Shown piece after piece: positions 10,005-18,528 of a stretch of DNA of 64,000 nucleotides (positions within the stretch are counted from its first letter, which is position 1; each line of letters opens with the position of its first letter). The position numbers were made by a program, and so were the translations under genes. The notes beneath the pieces were generated by a model that saw only the letters and a program-made list of their open reading frames with translations, was not told the origin of the DNA and made no database searches. Source of the stretch: Pseudomonas alloputida (GTDB lineage Bacteria > Pseudomonadota > Gammaproteobacteria > Pseudomonadales > Pseudomonadaceae); contig NZ_CP128540.1 of NCBI RefSeq assembly GCF_021283545.2, positions 2,639,501 to 2,703,500 of the forward strand, given 5' to 3'.

Positions 10005-10023
10005 GGGCCGCTTTTCGCGGCCC
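10005..10023 (+). terminator. Terminator-like hairpin after the TonB receptor gene
   Basis: GGGCCGC / GCGGCCC with a TTTTC loop, 13 bp after the receptor stop. The stem is strong but no U-tract follows, so factor-independent termination is uncertain. Confidence 0.45.
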
Positions 10024-10085
10024 GGGGGCACCCAGGCGTGGCTGGACGGCAGGTGGCAGTCACCACCCGCCATTCAGGCCTGCGG

Positions 10086-10502
10086 TCATTGCTGATCGGG
10101 AACCACGGCGATCACGTCGATCTCCATCAGCCACTCGGCCTGGGCCAACCCGGCCACCACCAACCCGGTGGAAATCGGGAACACGCCCTTGAGCCACTTG
10201 CCCACCTCCTTGTACACCGGCTCGCGGAAGCGCGGGTCGGTGATGTAGGTGGTGGTCTTGACGATGTGCGACAGGTCCGAGCCGGCTTCTTCAAGCAGTT
10301 GCTTGACGTTCTTCATCGCCTGTTCGGTTTGTGCGCGCGGGTCACCCAGGCCCACCAGCTTGCCTTCGAAGTCGGTACCGACCTGGCCGCGCACGTAGAT
10401 GGTATTGCCCGCCCGCACGGCCTGACACAAGTCGTTGTCCAGGGTCTGGTTGGGGTAGGTTTCCTTTGTGTTGAACATGCGGATGCGAGTATGGGTAGGC
10501 AT
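10086..10502 (-). CDS. RidA family protein
   Basis: 138 residues, the typical RidA/YjgF length with the characteristic endings NTIYVRGQVGTDFEGKLVGLGD and GLAQAEWLMEIDVIAVV. Classical RidA enzymes hydrolyse reactive enamines/imines. Members encoded beside oxygenases (for example in pyrimidine and amide catabolism) act on pathway intermediates. The ATG overlaps the stop of the upstream flavin monooxygenase gene by one base, so the two are co-transcribed and probably coupled. Whether the archetypal catalytic Arg is present (R near VKTTTYITDPRFREP) was not checked against an alignment. Confidence 0.9.
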   Translation of the reverse strand: MPTHTRIRMFNTKETYPNQTLDNDLCQAVRAGNTIYVRGQVGTDFEGKLVGLGDPRAQTEQAMKNVKQLLEEAGSDLSHIVKTTTYITDPRFREPVYKEVGKWLKGVFPISTGLVVAGLAQAEWLMEIDVIAVVPDQQ

Positions 10503-11821
10503 CAGTGGGCTCCGAGGGTGCTGACATTGCTGATCTTGGCGGTTTGCTGCTCATCCGCTGCGCGTTGCTCGCGGTCGCGGTAGGCGGTGTAGGTGCGTTG
10601 TGTGGCGATGTGGCCGGCGACGTGCTTGGCGTCGTGCCACACCCCCCAGATGAACGATGAACCACGGCGCGACAACCACGGCAGGCCGAGGAAGTACACG
10701 CCAGGTTCACGGGCCACACCACGCTGGTGCTGGGGCTTGCCGTTGGCATCGAAGGTGTCTACCTGCAGCCAGCTGAAGTCCACGCCGTAACCGGTGGCCC
10801 ATATGATGCTGCTGACGCCGGCCTTGGCCAGGTCCAGCTGCTGCAGCGGGTTGCGCATGCACTCCGGGTCGGCCAGTCGCTGGCGCGCTTCGGGCTCTTC
10901 CGGCAGGTCCAGGCCGTTGCGTTCGATGTAGGCATCGGCCGCATCCAGCAGGGCCAGGTAGTTGTCGTCGCCGCGATTGATGTTCTCGACCAGGTTGTCC
11001 TGGAAGCGCGCGACGCCGTTTTCGAACGACTGGGTCAGGCCGACCAGGGTCATGCCCTGGTGGGCGAGGGCACGGAAGTCCACGGTGTGGCCACCACGGG
11101 CGCCACTGACCGCGATGGTCACATGCTCGCGACCGGGCTTGGCAATTTCCGCGTCCCACTCGCCCAGCACGCCCAGCCACCAGCAGAAGTCGCGGTTGCG
11201 GTAGGCACGCGGCGGGCGGTCGTGGGCGCCGACCGACAGGTACACCTGGCGTCCGGCGCGCATCAGCTCTTCGGCAATCTGCACGCCGGAAGAGCCGGCA
11301 CCGACCACCAGTACCGCGCCTTCAGGCAACTGCTCTGGGTTGAAGTAAGCGGCGGAATGAATCTGGTGCAGGTTGCTGTCTTTCGGCGCGATGGCCGGGA
11401 TCACCGGTTTCTGGAACGGGCCGGTGGCGGCGACTACGCGATTGGCGCGAATCACGCCTTCACTGGTGTCGATGGTGAAGCCAGGGCGGTCGCTGTTACG
11501 CACCACGCGCTTCACTTCAATGCCGGTGCGCACGGGCAGGTTGTACTTGCGTACGTACTGCTCGAAGTAGTCGGCCACCTGGTCCTTGCCGGCGAATGCA
11601 TCGGCGTCGAGGTTGAATTCCAGCCCCGGGAAGCGGTCGTGCCAGGCCGGGCCGTTGGCGACCAGCGAGTCCCAGCGGCCGGTACGCCAGGCCTGCGCGA
11701 TGCGGTTGCGCTCCAGTACCAGGTGCGGCACGCCAAGCTTGCTCAGGTGTTCGCTCATGGCCACGCCGGCCTGGCCGGCGCCGACGACGAGGGTGTCGAT
11801 TTCGAGGTTGTTCAGTGTCAT
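10502..11821 (-). CDS. Flavin-containing monooxygenase (NAD(P)/FAD-dependent, FMO/CzcO-like)
   Basis: 439 residues with two Rossmann fingerprints: FAD-binding VVGAGQAGVAMSEHL (about residues 12-26) and NADPH-binding VVGAGSSGVQIAEEL (about 168-182). Between and after them are ATG-containing loops (VVAATGPFQKPVIP, IIWATGYGVDFSW) typical of class B flavoprotein monooxygenases. It is cytosolic and is expected to oxygenate an N, S or carbonyl group of a small substrate. It is coupled to the downstream RidA gene and divergent from the DUF1028/M20 pair. That context suggests a four-gene nitrogen-compound catabolic module; this is inference. Confidence 0.88.
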   Translation of the reverse strand: MTLNNLEIDTLVVGAGQAGVAMSEHLSKLGVPHLVLERNRIAQAWRTGRWDSLVANGPAWHDRFPGLEFNLDADAFAGKDQVADYFEQYVRKYNLPVRTGIEVKRVVRNSDRPGFTIDTSEGVIRANRVVAATGPFQKPVIPAIAPKDSNLHQIHSAAYFNPEQLPEGAVLVVGAGSSGVQIAEELMRAGRQVYLSVGAHDRPPRAYRNRDFCWWLGVLGEWDAEIAKPGREHVTIAVSGARGGHTVDFRALAHQGMTLVGLTQSFENGVARFQDNLVENINRGDDNYLALLDAADAYIERNGLDLPEEPEARQRLADPECMRNPLQQLDLAKAGVSSIIWATGYGVDFSWLQVDTFDANGKPQHQRGVAREPGVYFLGLPWLSRRGSSFIWGVWHDAKHVAGHIATQRTYTAYRDREQRAADEQQTAKISNVSTLGAH

Positions 11822-12138
11822 GTCCGAGCCCTTGTTCAGGCGGTTTTTGTCAGGTCGGTTTGGAGGACCGCCGTTGCCTGGAGCCAGACTAGGGATGCCG
11901 TGGAAATGGCGAAAATAGTATTTAGCTGGTACTTGCCGATAAAACGGCGAAGGCCTTGAGTTTTCTGGCCTGTGGGGCAGGTTGGCCGGGTGGGTGGCGT
12001 GGTTTTTCGAGCGGGTGCAGAGAGCGGGCCCTAGAGCATAGTTTTTTCCTGCCTACCCCCTCGGAAAAAGGTCGTTTCGCCCGCCCGAAGGTTCCACTCA
12101 GAATGCCGTGTATCGCACAGCACAACAGGAACCATGAC
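11822..12138. promoter_or_regulatory. Divergent promoter region between FMO-RidA and DUF1028-M20 operons
   Basis: 317 bp without a credible gene. Open frames extending the DUF1028 gene upstream lack family similarity. The region must carry divergent promoters; no regulator gene is adjacent and no convincing operator palindrome was picked out by eye. Confidence 0.5.
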
Positions 12139-12816
12139 ATGACGTTCTCCATCATTGGTCGTTGCCAGGAAACCGGCCAGGTCGGTATCGCCATCAGCTC
12201 GTCGAGCATCGCCGTGGGTGCTCGTTGCCCCTGGGTGCGTGCCGGTGTGGGCGCAGTCTCGACCCAGAACATCACCCTGCCGGCGCTGGGCCCGCAGATT
12301 CTCGATGCCCTGGAGCATGGCCAGTTGCCGCCCGCCGCTGCGCTGGACAGGGTGCTCAGTGCCAATGGCTGGAGCGAGTACCGCCAGGTCACGGTGATCG
12401 ACAGCCACGGCCAGGTGGCCCTGTTCACCGGGCGGGAAGCACTGGGCACACACCATGCAATGGCCGGCGAACAATGCGCGGCGGCTGGCAACCTGCTGTC
12501 CTCGACCCAGGTGATCGAAGCCATGGTGCTGGCTTTTGAACAGGCCGGCGGCCACCTGGCCGACCGCCTGCTGGCAGCCATGCACGCGGCGATGGCAGCG
12601 GGTGGCGAAGCCGGGCCCGTGCACTCGGCGGCGCTGAAGATTGCTGGCGAGCTGACCTGGCCGCTGGTGGACCTGCGCGTCGATTGGGCCGACAGCGACC
12701 CGATCGGCGTGCTCGATGGCCTGTGGCAAGCCTATCGCCCGCAGATGCAGGATTACGTCACCCGCGCCCTCAACCCGACCGCCGCGCCAAGCTATGGGGT
12801 GCCGGGCGATGAGTGA
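12139..12816 (+). CDS. DUF1028 domain-containing protein (Ntn-hydrolase-like)
   Basis: 225 residues starting MTFSIIGRCQETGQVGIAISSSSIAVGARCPW, the conserved DUF1028 N-terminus. The long in-frame extension (61 codons) is rejected because it has no family match. The fold is related to N-terminal-nucleophile hydrolases, and the family is often linked to peptidases or amidohydrolases; no member activity is firmly established to my knowledge. It overlaps the downstream M20 deacylase by 8 bp, indicating one operon. Divergent from the FMO-RidA pair. Confidence 0.88.
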   Translation: MTFSIIGRCQETGQVGIAISSSSIAVGARCPWVRAGVGAVSTQNITLPALGPQILDALEHGQLPPAAALDRVLSANGWSEYRQVTVIDSHGQVALFTGREALGTHHAMAGEQCAAAGNLLSSTQVIEAMVLAFEQAGGHLADRLLAAMHAAMAAGGEAGPVHSAALKIAGELTWPLVDLRVDWADSDPIGVLDGLWQAYRPQMQDYVTRALNPTAAPSYGVPGDE

Positions 12817-13969
12817 ATTTGCCAGTCGCGCGCTGCTGGCCCGGCTGATCGGCTTTGCCACGGTGAGCCGCGACTCCAACCTGGCGCTGATCGGTTTTAT
12901 CCGTGATTACCTGGCCGAGCTGGGGGTGGAGTGCGAGCTGTTCCATAACCCGGAGGGCACCAAGGCCAACCTGTTCGCCACTGTCGGCCCCAGGGATGTT
13001 GGTGGTGTGGTGCTGTCTGGGCATACCGATGTGGTGCCGGTGGATGGCCAGGCCTGGACAGTCGAGCCGTTTGCCCTGAGTGAGCGTGACGGCCGCCTGT
13101 ATGGCCGCGGCACGGCCGACATGAAAGGCTTTATCGCCTCGGTGTTGGCTGCTGTGCCCGCGTTTCTCGCGCAGCCGTTGCGCATGCCGGTACACCTGGC
13201 GTTTTCCTATGACGAAGAAGTCGGTTGTTTGGGCGTGCGCTCGATGCTGGCTGCCCTCCAACAGCGCCCGTGTAAACCACGGCTGTGCCTGATCGGTGAA
13301 CCCACCGAACTCAAACCGGTACTGGGGCACAAGGGCAAGCTGGCAATGCGTTGCCAGGTGCAGGGCGCAGCGTGCCATTCGGCGTACGCGCCGTATGGGG
13401 TGAACGCCATCGAGTATGCGGCGAAACTGATTGGCAAGTTGGGTGAAATCGGCGAGGCCCTGGCACTGCCGGTTCATCACGACGAGCGCTTCGATCCACC
13501 GTTCTCCACGGTGCAGGCCGGCGTGATCAAAGGGGGCAGGGCGCTGAACATCGTGCCGGACGAGTGCGAGTTCGATTTCGAAGTGCGTGCGCTCCCCGGG
13601 TTCGAGGCGCAGGCGGTCGCCGACCAGTTGCAAACCTATGCTGAAGCCGAGTTGCTGCCGCGTATGCGCAAGGTCAATACCGCCAGCGCCATTCGCCTGG
13701 CGCCGCTGAGTGCCTATCCGGGGCTGGCGACACCGGAAGACAGCGAGGCTGCGCGGTTGGTGGCGCTACTCAGCGGTTCGGATACGTTCGGCACGGTAGC
13801 GTTTGGTACCGAAGGTGGCTTGTTCGACCAGGCGGGCATCCCCACCGTGGTGTGCGGCCCTGGCAGCATGGACCAGGGCCACAAGCCGGATGAGTTTGTC
13901 AGTGTCGAGCAGTTGCGCGGCTGTGATGCCATGCTGCTGAGGCTGGTGGACTACCTCAAACAGGCTTGA
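12809..13969 (+). CDS. Acetylornithine deacetylase-like M20 family deacylase
   Basis: 386 residues starting MSEFASRALLARLIGFATVS. Metal-binding signatures of the M20/ArgE family are visible: LSGHTDVVPVDGQ (His and Asp ligands), RGTADMKGF (bridging Asp) and SYDEEVGCLGV (catalytic/metal Glu pair). The dimerisation domain is in the middle, and the C-terminus has PGSMDQGHKPDEFV with the last His ligand. It probably removes an acyl group from an N-acylated amino acid or amide. Its 8-bp overlap with the DUF1028 gene, and not with arg genes, argues for a catabolic role rather than arginine biosynthesis. An ArgE function cannot be excluded. Confidence 0.9.
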   Translation: MSEFASRALLARLIGFATVSRDSNLALIGFIRDYLAELGVECELFHNPEGTKANLFATVGPRDVGGVVLSGHTDVVPVDGQAWTVEPFALSERDGRLYGRGTADMKGFIASVLAAVPAFLAQPLRMPVHLAFSYDEEVGCLGVRSMLAALQQRPCKPRLCLIGEPTELKPVLGHKGKLAMRCQVQGAACHSAYAPYGVNAIEYAAKLIGKLGEIGEALALPVHHDERFDPPFSTVQAGVIKGGRALNIVPDECEFDFEVRALPGFEAQAVADQLQTYAEAELLPRMRKVNTASAIRLAPLSAYPGLATPEDSEAARLVALLSGSDTFGTVAFGTEGGLFDQAGIPTVVCGPGSMDQGHKPDEFVSVEQLRGCDAMLLRLVDYLKQA

Positions 13970-14011
13970 GGGTTGCGCCGGCGGATGGGGCCGCAGTGCG
14001 GCCCCGGCGGT

Positions 14012-15280
14012 TCAGAAGGTCGCCTTGACCTGCAGGCCGACCACGAGTGCGTTGTCGATGTCTTTGCCCGAGAACGCCCCTGGCTCGATGATGTATTGCA
14101 CGTCCGGGCGCAGGTTCAGCCATGGCGTGGCCTGGTAGCCGTAGCTCAGTTCGATCAACTGTTCGGCGCTGTCGATGTCCGGGAACTGCTGGCCCGCGTT
14201 GAACGCGGCATCTTCCAGCACATCGCGGCTACGCGGGTTGGGTACGGCGCGGCCGTAACCCAGTGCCACGGTATCCTTCGGGCGGCCTTCGAACGGCTTG
14301 TACAGCACCACGCCGGCGCCATACCACTTGGTGAACGGCGAAGCGGCCTTGCTCGACGCCGAGTACTGGCCGAAGGCGTGCAGGCTTCGGCCTGGGGAGG
14401 CCTGGTCGTTCCACACCGCCTGGTCGACCAGCAGGTAATGGCCACCTCGGCCGGACACTTCATCATCGCTGCCGATGCGTTTCACATCAGAGCTGTCGTA
14501 GTAGTAACCAAGCTTGTACTCGCCTGGCAGTTCACCCTGCAGCTTGTATACCAGTTCTACCGGTACCACGGTGCCGGTGGTGTGCTTGGGCCCCAGGTGC
14601 CAGGCGCGGCTGGAGTTGCCGTTGCTTTCGGGGTCGACGTTGAACGCCGCCACGCGCAACTGCCAGGCAGGTGACAGGTCGTACTTCACGCGCACGCCGA
14701 GGTGGGCGTTGGGGTAATTGGTCCAGCCACTGCCGCCCGACATGTTCAGCGGGTGGCCGCAGAAGCCGGCGTTCATGAAATTGCACAGGATGCCGCTGTC
14801 CAGGCCGCCGAGGTCGTTGCCCATGGCCATGTAGCCCAGCTTGACGTTGAGCGCCGGGGTGAACAGTGTGCGCTCGTAGCTCAGCTCGGTCAGGCGGGTG
14901 TACAGGCCACCGTAGTTTTCCTGGATTGGCAGGCGGTTGCCGACCAGGTCTTCCGAGGCGCTGTTACCGCGACGGTCGTTGATGGTCAGCTGGACCTTGC
15001 CGCCGTTGTCCAGGCCGTACAGTTTCGACAGGTCGAACTGCACGCCCAGCTTGACGTTCTGCGAATAGCGCGCCGAACGGTGCAGGCCACCGTGGGCGTT
15101 GTAGGCGGTTTCACCGCTGTAGTCGCCGGTGATCTTGACGCCGTCTTCTTCGAGTTGATGGCGCAGGCCGCCCCAGTCACCGGTCAGGGTGCTGCGGGTC
15201 ATGAGATCGTCGCTGGCAAGGGCAGTGGTGCTGGCCAGGGCCAGCAGCAGGGTGGGGGTGATGCGAATTGCGGATGGCAT
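14012..15280 (-). CDS. Carbohydrate porin, OprB family
   Basis: 422 residues with a signal peptide (MPSAIRITPTLLLALASTTALA) and a beta-barrel of aromatic-ended strands. The C-terminus ends in Phe (VVGLQVKATF) as in outer-membrane porins. Family cores GDWGGLRHQLEEDGVKITGD and ELSYGYQATPWLNLRPDVQY are typical of OprB. It passes sugars or related polyols across the outer membrane. It lies 100 bp downstream of and in the same orientation as the PQQ dehydrogenase gene, with a REP palindrome between. This parallels quiX, the porin-like gene in Acinetobacter quinate operons, so it may serve quinate/shikimate uptake (inference). Confidence 0.92.
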   Translation of the reverse strand: MPSAIRITPTLLLALASTTALASDDLMTRSTLTGDWGGLRHQLEEDGVKITGDYSGETAYNAHGGLHRSARYSQNVKLGVQFDLSKLYGLDNGGKVQLTINDRRGNSASEDLVGNRLPIQENYGGLYTRLTELSYERTLFTPALNVKLGYMAMGNDLGGLDSGILCNFMNAGFCGHPLNMSGGSGWTNYPNAHLGVRVKYDLSPAWQLRVAAFNVDPESNGNSSRAWHLGPKHTTGTVVPVELVYKLQGELPGEYKLGYYYDSSDVKRIGSDDEVSGRGGHYLLVDQAVWNDQASPGRSLHAFGQYSASSKAASPFTKWYGAGVVLYKPFEGRPKDTVALGYGRAVPNPRSRDVLEDAAFNAGQQFPDIDSAEQLIELSYGYQATPWLNLRPDVQYIIEPGAFSGKDIDNALVVGLQVKATF

Positions 15281-15310
15281 TACAGAATCTCGGGTTGTCT
15301 TTGAGGGGCA

Positions 15311-15365
15311 TTCGCGGGCAAGCCCGCTCCTACAGGGGCCTTGTAGGAGCGGGCTTGCCCGCGAA
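15311..15365. repeat. REP palindrome (paired inverted Pseudomonas REP units)
   Basis: Two perfect 24-bp inverted arms (15311-15334 and 15342-15365) with a 7-bp spacer. Each contains the P. putida-type core GCGGGCAAGCCCGCTCCTAC. It lies between the dehydrogenase and porin genes of one likely operon. As RNA it would form a very stable hairpin able to protect upstream mRNA or attenuate read-through to the porin gene. Confidence 0.93.
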
Positions 15366-15380
15366 GCAGGCGACGCGGTT

Positions 15381-17798
15381 TTACGGCAGAGCGTAAGAAA
15401 TCACATAGTCGCCACGGTCAGTCGACTGGCGGGCGCCGCCAGCAGTGATCACCACGTACTGCTTGCCGGTCTTCGGCGAGACGTAGGTCATCGGGCCGCC
15501 CTGGCTGCCCACGGGCAGGCGAGCCTTCCAGATTTCGTTACCGTTGCTGCTGTCGTAGGCGCGCAGGTAGAAGTCCTGGGTACCTGCGATGAACACCAGG
15601 CCGCCTTGGGTCGACAGGGTGCCGCCAAGGGTTGGCAGGCCGATCTTGATCGGCAGGTGCATGCGGATGCCGAGCGGGCCGGTGTCTTCAACGGTGCCTA
15701 CCGGCACCTGCCAGGCCACCTGGCGGGTCTTCATGTCGATGGCGGTCAGGGTGCCAAACGGCGGTGCCTGGCATGGAATGCCGGCGACCGACAGGAAGCG
15801 GTTCTTGTTCACGGCATACGGGGTGCCCTTGAGCGGTACCGCGCCCATGCCAGTGTTCAGTGCTTCGCCACCGGAAGCCGCGCCACCTTTGTTCTGCGAC
15901 GGGATCATCTGGATCCACAGGCCCAGACGCATGTCGTTGACGAAGATGAAGCCATGTACCGGGTCGGTAGAAATGCTGCCCCAGTTCATGCCACCCAGCG
16001 AACCCGGGAAGCTCAGCGACAGGTCGGTACCCGGCGCGGTGTACAGGCCGTCGTAGCGCATCTTCTTGAAGTCGATGCGGCATAGCAGCTGGTCATACGG
16101 GGTGGCGCCCCACATGTCCGATTCGGTCAGGGTCTGCGCGCCGATCTGTGGCATGCCCACCGACTTGGGCTGGGTTGGGGAGTACGGCTCGTTCGGGATG
16201 TTGCTTGGCTTGACCGGTACTTCGTCGACCTGGGTCAGCGGCTTGCCAGTGGCGCGGTCGAGCACGTAGATCTGCCCGGCCTTGGTGCCGATCACCACCG
16301 CAGGCACCGACTGGCCGTCGTCCTTGGTGAAGTCGATCAGGCTTGGCTGCATGGGCAGGTCGAAGTCCCAGAGGTCGTTGTGCACGGTCTGGAACACCCA
16401 TTTCTGGTTGCCGGTGGTGGCGTCCAAAGCCAGCACCGAAGCGCCGTAAGTGTGGTCCAGTTTGCTGCGCTCAACGCCGTAGATGTCGGTGGAGGACGAG
16501 CCCATCGGCAGGAACACGGTGTTCATTGCCGGGTCGTAGGACATCGGTGCCCAGCTGTTCGGGGTGCTGCGCACGTAGGTCTTGTCGCCCTGCGGAGCCT
16601 GGCGGTCTTCCGGGTTGCCCGGGTCGAAGGCCCAGCGCATTTCACCGGTGATCACGTCAAAACCACGGATCACGCCGCCTGGCATGTCGGTCTGGACGTT
16701 GTCGGCAACACGGCCGCCGACCACTACGGTAGTGCCGGCCATCAGCGGTGCCGAGGACAGCTGGTAGTAGGAGTCCGGGACATCACCCAGGCCTGCCTTG
16801 AGGTCGACCTGGCCGTTGTTGCCGAAGCCCTGGCAGAACTCGCCGGTGTCGGCGTCGACGGCAATCAGGCGGCCGTCGATGGTGTTGGTCAGCAGGCGAC
16901 GCTGGCAGTTGGCACCGGCCGCTACGCTAACGCCGGTGATCGGCGAGCTGTTCGGCTGGGTTGGCTGGGCGATGGCGGCAGTGGCGTCGAAGTAGGCCAT
17001 GCCACGGCAACGCTGCCAGACCTTGGACTGGGCGTTGATTTCGTTCTTCCACAACTCTTTGCCGGTGTCGGCATCGAGTGCGATCAGGTTGTTGTGCGGG
17101 GTGCAGATGAACACCTTGCTGCCGATCTGCAGCGGGGTGAGCTGGTCTTCGGCACCGTTGCCGTCACTGATTGCAACGTCGCCGGTTTGGTAGGTCCAGG
17201 CCACTTTCAGCTTGTTGACGTTGTCCCGGTTGATCTGGTCAAGCGCGGCGAAGCGGCTGCCACCTTCGGTGTTGCCGTAGTGGGCCCAGTCTTTCTGTTC
17301 CTTGCCGGTTTCGACCGGGGTCATGCCCGGGCCTTTGCCGGTGGGCGCGACGCTTGGGTGAGCAACGAACATGTTGCCGACCGCGACCACCAGTACCACG
17401 GCCATTACCCCGGCGACGCCGTAGGCACCGCGGCCGGCGCTGGCGCCGTTGGCACGCGCCAGCAGCGGGTAGACCAGCGCCACGACCATGCCGATTGCGC
17501 CGAACATGAACAGGCGCGAGAACAGCGGCCAGAACACCAGGCCCGCATCGATCAGTGCCCAGATGGCAGTACCGACCAGGAACACGGCATACAGCCAGGC
17601 GCCCGCCTTCTTGCGGCGAGCAATGAGGACACCGGCGATGGCCATGGCCAAGCCGCCGATCAGGAAGTACCAGGAACCGCCCAGACCGGCGAGCTTGACG
17701 CCGCCGGCAGCGAGGAGGAGGCCGAGCAGGGCGATGATCACGCCCAGGCCGACCAGGATGAAGTTTGTGGCGCCAGAGGCGCGCGGTGTTTCTTTCAT
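15381..17798 (-). CDS. Membrane-bound PQQ-dependent dehydrogenase, glucose/quinate/shikimate family
   Basis: 805 residues. The N-terminal about 145 residues hold five hydrophobic helices anchoring the enzyme in the inner membrane. The remainder is the periplasmic eight-bladed PQQ propeller. Visible blocks include DWAHYGNTEGGSRFAALDQI, GWxxW-like repeats ending in W(K/V) motifs, and the C-terminal GGARQSTDRGDYVISYAL. It oxidises its substrate in the periplasm, passing electrons to ubiquinone. Sequence alone does not separate glucose (Gcd) from quinate/shikimate (QuiA) enzymes. Linkage to a porin and not to gluconate genes makes QuiA the better guess. No pqq genes are nearby. Confidence 0.93.
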   Translation of the reverse strand: MKETPRASGATNFILVGLGVIIALLGLLLAAGGVKLAGLGGSWYFLIGGLAMAIAGVLIARRKKAGAWLYAVFLVGTAIWALIDAGLVFWPLFSRLFMFGAIGMVVALVYPLLARANGASAGRGAYGVAGVMAVVLVVAVGNMFVAHPSVAPTGKGPGMTPVETGKEQKDWAHYGNTEGGSRFAALDQINRDNVNKLKVAWTYQTGDVAISDGNGAEDQLTPLQIGSKVFICTPHNNLIALDADTGKELWKNEINAQSKVWQRCRGMAYFDATAAIAQPTQPNSSPITGVSVAAGANCQRRLLTNTIDGRLIAVDADTGEFCQGFGNNGQVDLKAGLGDVPDSYYQLSSAPLMAGTTVVVGGRVADNVQTDMPGGVIRGFDVITGEMRWAFDPGNPEDRQAPQGDKTYVRSTPNSWAPMSYDPAMNTVFLPMGSSSTDIYGVERSKLDHTYGASVLALDATTGNQKWVFQTVHNDLWDFDLPMQPSLIDFTKDDGQSVPAVVIGTKAGQIYVLDRATGKPLTQVDEVPVKPSNIPNEPYSPTQPKSVGMPQIGAQTLTESDMWGATPYDQLLCRIDFKKMRYDGLYTAPGTDLSLSFPGSLGGMNWGSISTDPVHGFIFVNDMRLGLWIQMIPSQNKGGAASGGEALNTGMGAVPLKGTPYAVNKNRFLSVAGIPCQAPPFGTLTAIDMKTRQVAWQVPVGTVEDTGPLGIRMHLPIKIGLPTLGGTLSTQGGLVFIAGTQDFYLRAYDSSNGNEIWKARLPVGSQGGPMTYVSPKTGKQYVVITAGGARQSTDRGDYVISYALP

Positions 17799-18060
17799 GC
17801 CAGGGATCTCAGCAGGTGGAATGCGCGCAGTTTAAGCCCTTAGCTTGCTAATTAACAAGTTGGTACATAATTGAGCGAGGCTGATTGTCGCAGGGCTGAA
17901 CTTACGAAGATGTGGCCAAAAGTATAGATAAGGTGCTGAAAAACGCATTGAACGAGGCGTTTATGACGCGTCTTCGATTTGTATTCATGCTTTGGTCGTA
18001 AGCCCAACCTTGCACGGCGACGGGACAACTGCGCCTTGTGCACGGGCAGGCATGGCCCCT

Positions 18061-18411
18061 TCAGGCAGGCCATGGGGTGCTGCTGCTATAGAACACCGCG
18101 AGCCAGATGGTGGCCGTGCCGGGCGCGGTCCATTCCACGCGGTGGCGGTCGTGCGGGGGGATGTCCAGACAATCGCCCGGCGCCAGCAGGCGGGTGTGGT
18201 GCTCGTGCTCGAAACGCAGGGCGGCAGCACCACTGAGCAACATGATCCACTCGCCTTCGGCCTGGTCGTACCAGAAGCCGGGTGGGCTGGCCTGCCCGCT
18301 GGAGACGATACGCTCCACGCGGATGCCAGGGCGGCTGAGCAGTTCGTCGACACGTTCGGCGCTGGCGGGGTCGCAGGGCGGCAGGGCGGTCAGCAGGTTG
18401 TTCAGGGTCAT
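18061..18411 (-). CDS. Cupin domain-containing protein
   Basis: 116 residues starting MTLNNLLTALPPCDPASAERV, with a strong Shine-Dalgarno (CCAAGGAGG) just upstream; the longer in-frame extension is rejected. A single small cupin barrel is visible: WYDQAEGEWIMLLSGAAALRF, FEHEHHTRLLAPGDCLDIPPHDRHRVEWT. The expected metal-binding His/Glu residues of both cupin motifs are present in the form E-W-I-M-L and P-H-D-R-H-R. The function is unknown; such single-domain cupins range from enzymes to sensors. Divergent from the LysR gene (118 bp apart). Confidence 0.85.
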   Translation of the reverse strand: MTLNNLLTALPPCDPASAERVDELLSRPGIRVERIVSSGQASPPGFWYDQAEGEWIMLLSGAAALRFEHEHHTRLLAPGDCLDIPPHDRHRVEWTAPGTATIWLAVFYSSSTPWPA

Positions 18412-18528
18412 GGTAAGCCTCCTTGGAAATGGGTGGATTCCACTATGGACGCAATCGCCTTGGCGCGCGCGGCTTGACCCGCCCGGCTGTTTGTAAGAAC
18501 TTTCCGAGTTTTGGAAGACGGGCTGAAC

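Noticed and set aside
11956..12138. 61-codon N-terminal extension of the DUF1028 protein
   Set aside because: No family similarity; DUF1028 starts at the ATG at 12139.
16380..17843. 487-aa plus-strand frame opposite the PQQ dehydrogenase
   Set aside because: Composition typical of antisense translation; the minus-strand frame has complete family motifs.
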